The notes beneath the pieces were generated by a model. The model had not been told where the DNA came from and ran no database searches. It saw only the letters and a program-made list of their open reading frames with translations. The position numbers were made by a program, and so were the translations under genes. DNA of 64,000 nucleotides from contig CAVUOA010000008.1 in NCBI GenBank assembly GCA_963742955.1, forward strand, positions 1,302,001 to 1,366,000. Direction: 5' to 3'. Origin of the DNA: CAVUOA01 sp963742955. Its GTDB lineage: Bacteria; Bacteroidota; Ignavibacteria; Tepidaquicellales; OLB5. This document shows, one piece after another, positions 16,768 to 26,020 of the stretch (its first letter is position 1; the number at the start of each line of letters is the position of its first letter).

Positions 16768-16815
16768 GTATTATAAGGCAGAAGTAAAATAAAAAACAAT
16801 AAGGAGGATTAAAAA

Positions 16816-17271
16816 ATGACATTAGTTAAATTCACCCCGTCAAGGGAACTTTCAAACGTTGATAAAAAAATGAGAAAATTCTTTGAAGATTTCGATTCCC
16901 CGTTCTTTGGTGATTGGGGAGTGAAGAACTTCAATTCAAATGTTTTCACACCCAGAGTTGATGTAACCGAAGATAACGAAAACTTATATGTAACAGCTGA
17001 AGTGCCCGGTATCGATAAGAAAGACGTTAAGGTTTCAGTTGTTGGTGATGTTCTCACAATCAGCGGCGAAAAGAAAACCGAGCAGAGAGATGAAAAGAAG
17101 AACTACTACAGGATTGAAAGAAACTACGGTTCGTTCTCAAGAAGCTTTACGCTTCCCGCAGAAATAAGCGTTGATAAAATCGGCGCCGAGTACAAAGACG
17201 GAGTTCTTCATGTAACACTGCCTAAGACCGAAGAAGCAAAGATTGTTGAAAAACAGATAGACGTTAAATAA
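16816..17271 (+). CDS. Hsp20/alpha-crystallin small heat shock protein
   Basis: 151 residues with an N-terminal arm and an alpha-crystallin domain (about 45-140): PRVDVTEDNENLYVTAEVPG, KDVKVSVVGDVLTISGEKK, and the closing YKDGVLHVTLPK. It is a holdase that keeps unfolding proteins soluble and hands them to DnaK. It sits just before dnaK on the same strand, separated by a hairpin. The strong Shine-Dalgarno and sigma-54-like promoter upstream suggest tightly controlled expression. Confidence 0.93.
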   Translation: MTLVKFTPSRELSNVDKKMRKFFEDFDSPFFGDWGVKNFNSNVFTPRVDVTEDNENLYVTAEVPGIDKKDVKVSVVGDVLTISGEKKTEQRDEKKNYYRIERNYGSFSRSFTLPAEISVDKIGAEYKDGVLHVTLPKTEEAKIVEKQIDVK

Positions 17272-17321
17272 TGACTGCATAAGCATTTGATAAATAGGTT
17301 AAGTTAATTATAGAATAAATC

Positions 17322-17358
17322 CCGGTGTCAGGCAAATAATGTCCTGACACCCGATTTA
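17322..17358 (+). terminator. Hairpin between hsp20 and dnaK
   Basis: GGTGTCAGG pairs with CCTGACACC, followed by a T-rich stretch. It suggests that hsp20 and dnaK are separate transcripts. Confidence 0.6.
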
Positions 17359-17434
17359 TTTTATAATTGTTATAAATATAAGAGTTTAATTTTCTAAATA
17401 ACAACAATATCCATTAAGAAAGGGAACAAACAAT

Positions 17435-19381
17435 ATGGGAAAAATAATAGGCATAGACCTTGGTACTACCAACTCGTGCGTGGCGGTAATGGAAGGCAAC
17501 GACCCGGTTGTGATACCGAATGCAGAAGGTACCAGAACAACTCCGTCAGTAGTTGCGTTTACCAAGTCAGGTGAGCGTTTAGTGGGAGGCGCTGCTAAAC
17601 GCCAGGCGGTTACAAATCCGCAGAATACAGTATACTCGATTAAGAGATTTATGGGAAGAAGATATGATGAAGTATCGGATGAGATGACAAAAGTCCCTTA
17701 CAAAGTAATTAAGGGCGAAAACGATACAGCAAGAGTTGAAATCGGCGATAGAATTTATTCACCGCCGGAAATTTCTGCTATGATACTGCAGAAGATGAAA
17801 CAGACTGCCGAAGACTACTTAGGGCAGAAAGTTACCGAGGCGGTTGTTACCGTTCCGGCTTACTTTAACGATTCGCAAAGACAGGCAACTAAAGACGCCG
17901 GTAAAATTGCAGGGCTTGATGTAAAAAGAATTATCAACGAGCCTACTGCAGCGGCGCTCGCATACGGACTCGATAAGAAAAAGAAAGATGAAAAAGTTGC
18001 TGTGTATGACCTCGGCGGCGGTACATTTGATATATCAATACTTGAGCTTGGCGAAGGAGTGTTTGAAGTTAAATCAACCAACGGTGATACTCACCTTGGG
18101 GGCGATGACTTTGACCAGAGAATAATAGATTATCTTGCCGATGAGTTTTTGAAGCTCGAAGGTGTTGACTTAAAGAAAGACCCAATGGCTCTGCAGAGAT
18201 TAAAAGTTGAAGCTGAAAAAGCAAAGATGGAGCTTTCGAGCAGGTTAGAAACCGATGTTAAACTTCCGTATGTAACAGCTACAGCTGATGGAGCAAAACA
18301 TCTTGATATGACAATTACACGCGCTAAGTTTGAACAGCTTGTTGATGATTTAATTCAGAGGACAGTTGGTCCGTGCAAAAAAGCCTTGAGCGATGCAGGT
18401 TACACTCCTGCTGATATAAACGAAGTTATACTCGTAGGCGGTTCAACCAGAATTCCTAAAGTGCAGGAAGTTGTAAAACAGCTTTTCGGAAGAGAGCCTC
18501 ATAAAGGCGTTAACCCTGATGAAGTTGTAGCAGTCGGCGCAGCTATCCAGGGCGGCGTGCTCGCAGGCGATGTTACCGATGTGTTATTGCTTGACGTTAC
18601 ACCGCTTTCACTCGGTATCGAAACACTCGGCGGCGTATTCACAAAGATGATAGATGCCAATACTACGATACCGACAAAGAAAACCGAAACGTATTCTACT
18701 GCATCAGATAATCAGCCTTCGGTTGAGATTCATATACTGCAGGGCGAGCGTCCCATGGCGCAGGATAACAGAACGCTGGGCAGATTCCACTTAGACGGAA
18801 TTCCGCCTGCACCGAGAGGGATACCGCAAATAGAAGTTACTTTTGATATTGATGCAAACGGCATACTGCATGTAAGCGCAAAGGATAAAGCTTCGGGTAA
18901 AGAGCAATCGATTAAGATTACTCATTCAAGCGGGCTAAGCGATTCGGAAATTGAAAAAATGAAACGCGATGCTAAAGAGCATGAAGGAGAAGATAAGAAG
19001 AAGAAAGAACAGATTGATATCAAAAACCAGGCAGACAGCCTTGTGTTCCAGAGTGAAAAACAGCTTAAGGAATTCGATGCAAAGCTTACTGCCGAGATGA
19101 AAATGAAAATACAGACTGCTGTTGACAGGCTGAAAGAAACACTGAAAGGCACAAACACCGATGAGATGAAATCTGCAATCGAAGCGCTTAACGCTGCATG
19201 GAACGAAGCATCAACCCAGATGTATTCCCAGACAACCGGCGGCGCTGAGGGTTCGGGACCCAAGCAGGAAGGATTTTCTTCGCAGGGCGAACAGCCGGGC
19301 ACCGAAAGCCAGGCAGGCACAGATGATAAGAAAGTCGAGAACGCCGATTTTGAAGTAGTTGATGATAATGATAAGAAATAA
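17435..19381 (+). CDS. dnaK: Chaperone protein DnaK (Hsp70)
   Basis: 648 residues, full-length Hsp70. The nucleotide-binding domain shows GIDLGTTNSCVAVMEG, VPAYFNDSQRQATKDAG, YDLGGGTFDISILELG and ILVGGSTRIPKVQ; the linker DVLLLDVTPLSLG leads into the substrate-binding domain and a charged helical lid, ending in a Gly/Gln-rich tail and DFEVVDD. It refolds proteins with DnaJ and GrpE, neither of which is in the window. A terminator follows. Confidence 0.98.
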   Translation: MGKIIGIDLGTTNSCVAVMEGNDPVVIPNAEGTRTTPSVVAFTKSGERLVGGAAKRQAVTNPQNTVYSIKRFMGRRYDEVSDEMTKVPYKVIKGENDTARVEIGDRIYSPPEISAMILQKMKQTAEDYLGQKVTEAVVTVPAYFNDSQRQATKDAGKIAGLDVKRIINEPTAAALAYGLDKKKKDEKVAVYDLGGGTFDISILELGEGVFEVKSTNGDTHLGGDDFDQRIIDYLADEFLKLEGVDLKKDPMALQRLKVEAEKAKMELSSRLETDVKLPYVTATADGAKHLDMTITRAKFEQLVDDLIQRTVGPCKKALSDAGYTPADINEVILVGGSTRIPKVQEVVKQLFGREPHKGVNPDEVVAVGAAIQGGVLAGDVTDVLLLDVTPLSLGIETLGGVFTKMIDANTTIPTKKTETYSTASDNQPSVEIHILQGERPMAQDNRTLGRFHLDGIPPAPRGIPQIEVTFDIDANGILHVSAKDKASGKEQSIKITHSSGLSDSEIEKMKRDAKEHEGEDKKKKEQIDIKNQADSLVFQSEKQLKEFDAKLTAEMKMKIQTAVDRLKETLKGTNTDEMKSAIEALNAAWNEASTQMYSQTTGGAEGSGPKQEGFSSQGEQPGTESQAGTDDKKVENADFEVVDDNDKK

Positions 19382-19422
19382 AAACGTAAAACGGAAAACG
19401 TAATACGTAAAACGAAATATTA

Positions 19423-19455
19423 ACCACCCAATCGAAAGAAAGGGTGGTTTTTTTA
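19423..19455 (+). terminator. Intrinsic terminator of dnaK
   Basis: ACCACCC and GGGTGGT form a 7-bp stem, followed by TTTTTTT. Just before it (19381-19418) lies a short run of ACGTAAAACG-like direct repeats. Confidence 0.85.
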
Positions 19456-19521
19456 TATCCTTCCTTTTCGCTTTCAATAAACATTTATTTCATGTAATTT
19501 TATCTAATCAGGCACTTTTTT

Positions 19522-20124
19522 ATGATAAAACGATACCGTTTTCTCCTTATACTGTTTCTAATCAGCGGTGTGATAGCGCTTTCGGGCTGTTCGGGCTCAG
19601 GTAATACCGATACCGAGGAGGAAAACACTAACACAGAAACCACTTACGAAGAAGCCAACGGCGCGTTAATTACAAGTACAGCTGAAGAAGAGCAGCAAAA
19701 CGATATGTACACAAAGGGAAGCGGTAAAACATATCTGTACTGGCTTGATAACCAGGAAGTCCACCTTAGGAATATGACCAAATGTAACATATATGCACTG
19801 AATGTTTTATACAAAGCAGGATTCAAAACTCCCAAAACAAATGCTTTAACACATGACCTTGTTGATACCTCCAAGTTCTCAGATATTTTTCCTGTGGTTG
19901 GAATCTCCGACCCTGAATCGGCAAAGAAAGGTGATTTAATTGTATGGAACGGTCACGTAATAATTTTTGATTACCTGGTTCAGCTTAAAAAAGATATGTA
20001 TGCAATGGCATGGTGGGCAGGAACAGGACAGAAAGATAACGGTGATAATATAATCAATAACGTCTGCCACGGCAAATATAAGTTAAACGGTTATTTCATA
20101 GTAAGAAGACCCGTAAAGAAATAA
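19522..20124 (+). CDS. Lipoprotein with NlpC/P60 or CHAP-like amidase fold
   Basis: 200 residues. The lipobox LSGC gives an acylated N-terminus at Cys23, followed by an acidic Thr/Glu-rich linker (about 25-70). The C-terminal half has the order of a papain-like cell-wall amidase: TKCNIYALNVLYKAGF with the putative nucleophile Cys at the head of a helix, then AKKGDLIVWNGHVIIFD with the putative His. The third polar residue is not obvious. It probably acts on peptidoglycan in the periplasm. Alternative: a catalytically weak binding protein of the same fold. Confidence 0.6.
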   Translation: MIKRYRFLLILFLISGVIALSGCSGSGNTDTEEENTNTETTYEEANGALITSTAEEEQQNDMYTKGSGKTYLYWLDNQEVHLRNMTKCNIYALNVLYKAGFKTPKTNALTHDLVDTSKFSDIFPVVGISDPESAKKGDLIVWNGHVIIFDYLVQLKKDMYAMAWWAGTGQKDNGDNIINNVCHGKYKLNGYFIVRRPVKK

Positions 20125-20215
20125 ACAAAAAACGCCCGCGCCTTCAGCTGCGGGGATTTATGAAATATAAATAAGGTAAACCGTTTCAAAGGTTTCCTGT
20201 TAGAATAATTTAAAA

Positions 20216-21409
20216 ATGAAAAAAGATATAAAGGTCGATTTTGAGACCAAATGTGTTCATGCAGGAGTTGGTGAATATGAATTCCGTCCTGTAGTACCAC
20301 CGATTTACCAGACTTCAACTTTCGCATTCGAAACTGCCGAACAGGGCAGCGCGCTCTTTGCTGGAGAACAAAAGGGATATATTTATACAAGAATGCTTAA
20401 CCCGACAGTTCAGGCTATGGAAGATGCTGTAGCCACGCTTGAAGGCGGTCATAAAGCTCTTGGCTGCGCAAGCGGCATGGCGGCTGTTCATACAATATTT
20501 GCAAGTTTAACTTCTTCAGGTGACCATGTAGTATGCTCATCTGCTGTTTACGGTCCTACTTTAACTCTGCTTAAAACTGTAATGTCGAAGTACGGAGTTG
20601 AAACAACCGTCGTTAACAGCTCAAACCTCGATGAGATTGAAAAAGCAATGAAGCCTAACACAAAGCTGGTGTTTATTGAAACTCCCGGTAACCCGACACT
20701 TGCAATTACGGATTTGGAAGAGACCGTGAAAATAGCTCATAAGCACGGCGCAAAAGTAGCAGTCGATAACACGTTCATGAGTCCAGCGCTTCAGCAGCCG
20801 TTTAATTTCGGTGTTGATGTTATTATGCACAGCATGACGAAGTTCCTCAACGGGCACGCAGATGTTGTTGCCGGAATAATTATAGTAAGAGATGAGGAAA
20901 CATACTTAAGCTTCAGGAAAGTTTTAAACCAGACCGGCGGAGTAATTGACCCGTTCAATTCATTCCTTGTGCACAGGGGAATTAAAACACTTAGTATAAG
21001 GATGCAAAGGCACTGTGAAAGCGCTCAGAAAATTGCAGAGTATCTTGAATCACACCCGCAGGTTAAATGGGTGAGCTATCCCGGGCTGAAAAGCCATCCG
21101 CAGTTTGCAATCGGGCAGAAACAGCATAAAGGTCCCGGCGGAATGATTTCGCTGGAATTAAAAGGCGGTTATAAAGCAGGGCAGGTTGTTATGAATTCAG
21201 TTGGAGTGTGCAAGCTCGCTGTAAGCCTTGGGGGAGTTGAAACACTTATCCAGCATCCGGCAAGTATGACGCATTACACTCTTGGCAAAGAAGGCAGAGC
21301 CGAAGCAGGGATTACTGACGGGCTTGTTAGGCTTTCGGTCGGAATAGAAAACGTAAATGATTTGTTAAATGATTTACAACAGGCGTTAGAGAAAACAAAA
21401 GGGATATAA
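20216..21409 (+). CDS. Trans-sulfuration PLP enzyme (cystathionine gamma-synthase/lyase, methionine gamma-lyase family)
   Basis: 397 residues of the Cys/Met metabolism PLP family. Landmarks: YQTSTFAFETAEQG, YIYTRMLNPTVQAMEDAVATLEGG, GCASGMAAVHTIF, VFIETPGNPTLAITDL, VDNTFMSPALQQPF and the PLP-lysine motif HSMTKFLNGHADVVAG. The closing substrate Arg lies in GLVRLSVGIENVNDL. The residue corresponding to the methionine gamma-lyase cysteine (in AVYGPT) is Pro, so a true gamma-lyase is less likely than a gamma-synthase, sulfhydrylase or general lyase. It stands alone with its own terminator. Confidence 0.85.
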   Translation: MKKDIKVDFETKCVHAGVGEYEFRPVVPPIYQTSTFAFETAEQGSALFAGEQKGYIYTRMLNPTVQAMEDAVATLEGGHKALGCASGMAAVHTIFASLTSSGDHVVCSSAVYGPTLTLLKTVMSKYGVETTVVNSSNLDEIEKAMKPNTKLVFIETPGNPTLAITDLEETVKIAHKHGAKVAVDNTFMSPALQQPFNFGVDVIMHSMTKFLNGHADVVAGIIIVRDEETYLSFRKVLNQTGGVIDPFNSFLVHRGIKTLSIRMQRHCESAQKIAEYLESHPQVKWVSYPGLKSHPQFAIGQKQHKGPGGMISLELKGGYKAGQVVMNSVGVCKLAVSLGGVETLIQHPASMTHYTLGKEGRAEAGITDGLVRLSVGIENVNDLLNDLQQALEKTKGI

Positions 21410-21444
21410 TAAATTTGTCATTCCCGTTCCGAATTTAATTTTTA

Positions 21445-21480
21445 ATACCCCGGTCTAAAACGCCGGGGTATTTATTTTTT
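21445..21480 (+). terminator. Intrinsic terminator of the trans-sulfuration gene
   Basis: ATACCCCGG and CCGGGGTAT form a 9-bp stem, followed by TTATTTTTTT. Confidence 0.88.
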
Positions 21481-21502
21481 TAAATACAATAGAGGTAACA
21501 TT

Positions 21503-22495
21503 ATGGAAAAATATCAGAATCCTGCCGATATAATGGAACTTGCCAACGGTTTCCGTGCAAGCAGGGTATTTTTAACAGCATTTGAACTCGGAATATTTTC
21601 CGTTTTAGGTGATGAAGGAAAAACTTCATCCGAGGCAGCTTCATCAATCAAAACCGATTCACGCGCAGCAGACAGGTTAATGAATGCGCTTTCTGCTATC
21701 GGTATTATTGAAAAGAAAAACGGGAAGTTCTACAACACTCCTGCTGCTGCTAAATTTCTTGTTAAAGGAAAACCTTCATATATGGGCGGATTAGGCCATA
21801 CGGTTAACTTGTGGGATACATGGACTAATATGACCGAAGCCGTAATAAAAGGTACTGCCCCTGAAGTAAGGGCATCGGTCAATGACCGCGGTGAGAACTG
21901 GTTAGATTCGTTTATAGCGGCTATGCATATGAGAGCAAAACAGCAGGCTCCGGTTATAATTTCACAAATTGATTTAAATGGAGTATCAAAGGTACTTGAT
22001 GTCGGCGGCGGTCCAGGAACGTTCTCTTTTGCATTTGTTAATTCAAAAGAAGGCTTGAAAGCAACCGTTTTTGATTTGCCGAATGTTGTTCCGCTCACGC
22101 ACAAATATATTGAACAGGAAGGTTATACAGGTAAAGTTGATACGCTTGAAGGCGATTATCTTAAAAATGATATAGGCAGCGGATACGATTTGGCGTTTCT
22201 TTCAGCTGTAATTCACAGCAACTCGCCTGATGAAAATAAGCTGCTGTTTAAAAAATGCTTTAAAGCATTAAACAAAAACGGACAGCTTGTTGTGCTTGAT
22301 TAGGTTATGAATGAAGACCGCACTGAACCCGCAATGGGCGCTATGTTTGCGCTCAACATGCTGGTTGGAACAACAGCAGGTGATACTTTTACTGAATCCG
22401 AAATAAAAAGCTGGATGGAAGAAGCAGGGTTTTCATCAATCAAAAGAAAACATACAGAGTTTGGCACTGATTTGATGATTGGAAGGAAAGAGTAA
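21503..22495 (+). CDS. SAM-dependent O-methyltransferase, interrupted by an in-frame TAG
   Basis: Both parts share one frame: residues 1-266 end at TAG (22301-22303), and the frame goes on as VMNEDRTEPAMGAMF to 22495, giving about 330 residues, the normal length. The N-terminal part is the dimerisation winged helix (LANGFRASRVFLTAFELGIFS), followed by the SAM site VLDVGGGPGTFSFAF and FDLPNVVPLTHKYI. The sequence LVVLD-stop-VMNEDRT would normally be VLDxVMNEDRT with an aromatic or similar residue at the stop, so this is one substitution in an otherwise intact gene. Family: hydroxyindole/acetylserotonin O-methyltransferase type; substrate unknown. Confidence 0.75.
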
Positions 22496-22503
22496 CTGTA
22501 AAA

Positions 22504-22537
22504 AATTCGTCCCACGACTCTAAGTCGTCGGACGAAT
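22504..22537. repeat. ATTCGTCC...GGACGAAT hairpin
   Basis: ATTCGTCCcACGACT and AGTCGTcGGACGAAT form a long, nearly perfect stem around a short loop. There is no T-run; it resembles the GTCCCG/GGGACGAA palindrome family. Confidence 0.6.
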
Positions 22538-22617
22538 AAAGTAAGCCCACTCTGATAAATTATGATAAAGGTTTTAAAATAATCTGTGAATCTGCACCGG
22601 AAAATAATTAATCTCTA

Positions 22618-22670
22618 ATTGGATTCCTGCTCGAAGTTTACCTCCCTTGATGCGCGGGCAGGAATTACAA
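22618..22670. repeat. Degenerate GGATTCCTGC...GCAGGAAT repeat
   Basis: Only the outer arms TTGGATTCCTGC and GGCAGGAATT of the 11701/13304 repeat are kept; the centre differs. Confidence 0.45.
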
Positions 22671-22672
22671 CC

Positions 22673-23092
22673 TTACTTTACGTTCAGCAATTCAACTTCA
22701 AATATCAATGTGGCATTTGGCGGAATGGTTGGAGGAAAACCGTTTTGCCCGTAAGCAAGGTCAGGTGGAACAATTAATTTTCTCTTGCCTCCTACTTTCA
22801 TAGTCATTACACCTTCGTCCCAGCCTTTAATTACTCGTCCCACGCCAATAATAAATGTAAACGGCTGGTTCCTGTCTTTTGAACTGTCGAATTTCTTCCC
22901 GTTTTCAAGTGTTCCGACATAATGAACCGTAACCTGCTGACCTTTCTGCGGTGAGGGTCCTGTTCCAACAACTTCGTCAACATATTTTAAACCTGATGGT
23001 GTTGTCACTTCGTTTTTATCTCCGTTCGATGAGCACCCGTTAATAATTATAAATAACGGTAAAATTAAAAATAAGATTAATGATTTTTTCAT
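22673..23092 (-). CDS. FKBP-type peptidyl-prolyl isomerase lipoprotein
   Basis: 139 residues. The lipobox IINGC gives an anchored periplasmic protein. The FKBP domain (about 35-139) is complete: GTGPSPQKGQQVTVHYVGTLENG, KFDSS, QPFTFIIGVGRVIKGWDEGVMTMKVGGKRKLIVPP, LAYG, and IPPNATLIFEVELL. It catalyses proline cis-trans isomerisation on secreted proteins. It stands alone on the minus strand. Confidence 0.93.
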   Translation of the reverse strand: MKKSLILFLILPLFIIINGCSSNGDKNEVTTPSGLKYVDEVVGTGPSPQKGQQVTVHYVGTLENGKKFDSSKDRNQPFTFIIGVGRVIKGWDEGVMTMKVGGKRKLIVPPDLAYGQNGFPPTIPPNATLIFEVELLNVK

Positions 23093-23258
23093 GTGTTATA
23101 TAATTGATTTTAAACAATATATTTATTTTTGAAATCACCCGAAATGTAAAAGTTGTTCTGAAAATAATAAATAATGCTGATTTTTCGCTGTTCTTTTTTT
23201 CAATTGCTTATCTTTTCATTAATGAATAACTTGCTAAAAATATACTAAAATTCAATTT

Positions 23259-24591
23259 ATGCGCTACTATATTGATAAAATAGCTAATTACGTCGGTGAG
23301 GAAGTAACCCTAAAGGGATGGCTTTACAACATCAGAACCGCCGGCAAGCTTATGTTTCCGCAAATCCGTGACGGTTCGGGCTTTATTCAGGGAGTCGTTT
23401 CTCAGAAGGAAGTTTCCGAACAGGTCTGGGAGGATTTTAAGAAACTCACACAGGAATCATCAATAATTGTAAAAGGCACGGTTTCAAAACATCCGAAACG
23501 CGATGAGTACGAATTACAAATTAAAGAGCTTGAAATAGTTCAGGTTGCTGAACCGTATCCTATTACACCCAAAGAGCACGGAGTGGAATTTCTTTCCGAT
23601 AAACGGCATTTGTGGATTCGCTCGCCGCGTCAGATTGCAATACTCCGCATACGTGAAGAAATAATGAAAGCCTGCCGTGATTACATGTATGATAACGGGT
23701 TTGTTCAGTTTGATTCGCCGATATTTACGCCAAACGCTTGCGAAGGAACATCAACACTTTTTGCAACCGAGTATTTTGATTTAGGTAATGCATATCTCGC
23801 CCAGTCCGGTCAGCTTTATTCCGAAGCAGGAGCAATGGCTCTTGGGTAAAGTTTATGATTTCGGTCCTACATTCCGCGCAGAGAAATCAAAAACACGAAG
23901 GCACTTAACCGAATTCTGGATGCTTGAGCCGGAGATGGCTTATTACAATCTTGAAGACAACATGGATTTGATTGAAGATTTTATTGAATACATCATTCAG
24001 CGTGTTTTGAAAAACAGAATGCAGGAACTCAATACTCTTGAAAGAGATATAACTAAGCTGGAAAACATAAAAAAACCGTTTCCACGCGTTACATATACTG
24101 AAGCAGTGGAATTAATACGGAAAAGAGATGTTCCGTTAATCAGAAAGACCGCCGATGGTGAAGAAGAAATAAGACCTTTCCCGTGGGGAGAGGATTTCGG
24201 CGCTCCGCATGAGGAAGCAGTTGTGGCAGATTTTGATAAACCCGTTCTGGTTCACCGCTGGCCTGCTGAGGCAAAATCATTTTATATGAAGCGTGACCCG
24301 AATGATTACAAAATAGCTCTCGGCGTTGACGTGCTGGCACCCGAAGGATTCGGGGAAATTATCGGCGGCTCGCAGAGAGAAGACAGCTATGACGAGCTTG
24401 TGAAAAGAATTAAGGAACACGGCTTACCGATGGAGGAATTCCAGTGGTATCTTGATTTAAGGCGCTACGGTACTGTTCCGCATTCGGGCTTCGGTATGGG
24501 AATAGAGCGCTTTGTTGCGTGGGTCTGCAAACTTGACCATATCAGGGAAACGATTCCATTCCCGAGGCTTATTTACAGGTTGAAGCCGTAA
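23259..24591 (+). CDS. asnS: Asparagine--tRNA ligase (one-base frameshift at 23844-23849)
   Basis: The first frame (to 23849) holds the OB-fold anticodon-binding domain and reads to EAGAMALG; the next frame resumes at GKVYDFGPTFRAEKSKTRRHL (motif 2 region) and ends at 24591 with GFGMGIERFVAWVC (motif 3). The junction is CTTGGGTAAAGTT: with one G fewer the protein is continuous, about 443 residues, the normal size. Class II synthetases charge tRNA and this gene is normally essential, so a sequence error in the GGG run is most likely. It starts an apparent operon with the NYN gene (2-base gap). Confidence 0.88.
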
Positions 24592-24592
24592 A

Positions 24593-25084
24593 ATGGAAAC
24601 CATTATTGTTGACGCATACAACCTTATGCATAAAATCCCGGAGCTTAAGGTTTTACTCAAACAGGATAAAGAAATCTGCGTCGATATGATGGTTGCAAAA
24701 ATTCAGAGCCACTTTACAGGCGGCGGAAGAAAAGTTGTGCTGGTATTTGACGGTCACGGACAGAACAGGCACATGAAAAATATCGATGTTAAATTTTCAA
24801 GCACCGATATAACCCATGACTACGGTAATGCCGATAAGATGATTAAGGCAATGATTGACCGCTCAAGAAATAGAAAGCTCCTTAGAGTAGTTTCTTCCGA
24901 TAATGAAATTTCGTGGTATGCCAGAGAGTGCGGAGCAAAGATTATGTCATCAAAGAGTTTCTGGGGCGAGCTGAAAGAAAAACGTTTTAAACGCCGCATA
25001 GCAAACCAGGATGTAAACGAAAAACCGCAGGTTGTTACAAGAGGCGAGCTTGAATATTTACTAAAAGAATTTACCAAAAAATAA
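24593..25084 (+). CDS. YacP-like NYN-domain protein
   Basis: 163 residues. PIN-like NYN fold: IIVDAYNLMHKIPEL (first acidic strand), KVVLVFDGHGQ, GNADKMIKAMIDRS and VVSSDNEISWYARECGAKIMSS carry the expected acidic residues. In Firmicutes the relative Rae1/YacP is a ribosome-associated endoribonuclease. It is preceded by asnS and its stop overlaps the ATG of the ABC ATPase gene. Nuclease activity here is inferred from the family. Confidence 0.78.
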   Translation: METIIVDAYNLMHKIPELKVLLKQDKEICVDMMVAKIQSHFTGGGRKVVLVFDGHGQNRHMKNIDVKFSSTDITHDYGNADKMIKAMIDRSRNRKLLRVVSSDNEISWYARECGAKIMSSKSFWGELKEKRFKRRIANQDVNEKPQVVTRGELEYLLKEFTKK

Positions 25085-26020
25085 TGGCTGTTATAGAAAC
25101 AAAAGACCTTTCCAAAGATTACAATGCGGGCAGGTTATCAAAGCAAAAAGTAAATGCGCTGAATAATTTTACTTTCACCGTAAATGAAGGCGAGATTTTC
25201 GGATTGCTGGGACCCAACGGAGCGGGCAAGACTACGTTGATAAAAATTCTTCTTGCGATTACTTTTCCGACCCGCGGCTCCGCAAAAGTATTCGGCATGG
25301 ATGCATCAAATTCAAAATGGAAAAAAAGAGTTGGCTATCTTCCTGAAAATCATAAATTTCCGAACTATCTCACCGGCGAACAGGTTTTAAGTTATTACGG
25401 CAGGCTTTCAGGGTTAAGCTCCGGAGCCGAGCTTCACAAAAAAATTAATGACCTGCTGGAAGTTATGAATCTTACCAAGTGGAAGAAATACAAAGATTAA
25501 AAAATATTCCAAGGGTATGATGCAGAAGCTGGGGCTTGCGCAATCTATGCTGAATGAGCCGGATTTAATTTTTCTCGATGAACCGACTGACGGTGTTGAC
25601 CCCATCGGCAGAAAAGAAATACGCGATATATTAATTGACCTGAAGAAAAAAGGCAAAACAATTTTCCTTAACTCGCATCTGCTTTCTGAAGTTGAGATGA
25701 TTTGTGATAGAGTTGCAATATTAAACAAGGGCGATTTAATTAAAGAAGGCAATGTAGACGACCTTACAAAAGCAGAGAATGTATTTATAATAGAAACTGT
25801 AGAGCCGGTTAATATGGAGCTTAAGCGTAAAATTCTTTCGGTTGACCAGAATGCCGGAATAGGAGAAACCGAAATCCACACAGAAACAAGTATTGAACAG
25901 GTTAACAACATAGTAGATTTGCTGCGTTCTTCAGGAATAAAGATGAAATCGCTCCAGCAAAAAACAAGCACGCTCGAAGAGCTGTTTATTAACGTAATTA
26001 ACAAAGATAACGTAAACTGA
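25084..26020 (+). CDS. ABC transporter ATP-binding protein (one-base frameshift near 25494)
   Basis: The first frame gives Walker A GPNGAGKTTLIKIL and the Q-loop segment VGYLPENHKFP; the second gives the signature YSKGMMQKLGLAQ, Walker B LIFLDEPTDGVDP and the His-switch FLNSHLL. The junction AAAGATTAAAAA needs one base fewer to join KWKKYK with KKYSKGM. The joined protein is about 311 residues with a C-terminal DUF4162-like tail. It pairs with the ABC-2 type permease whose ATG overlaps its stop, forming an exporter of unknown substrate. Confidence 0.85.

Noticed and set aside
16700..17434. CIRCE (HrcA) operator before hsp20 or dnaK
   Set aside because: No TTAGCACTC-N9-GAGTGCTAA-like inverted repeat is present.
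20125..20215. SAM-type riboswitch before the trans-sulfuration gene
   Set aside because: Only a weak GGTAAACC/GGTTTCC pairing is visible; no known SAM riboswitch core could be matched.
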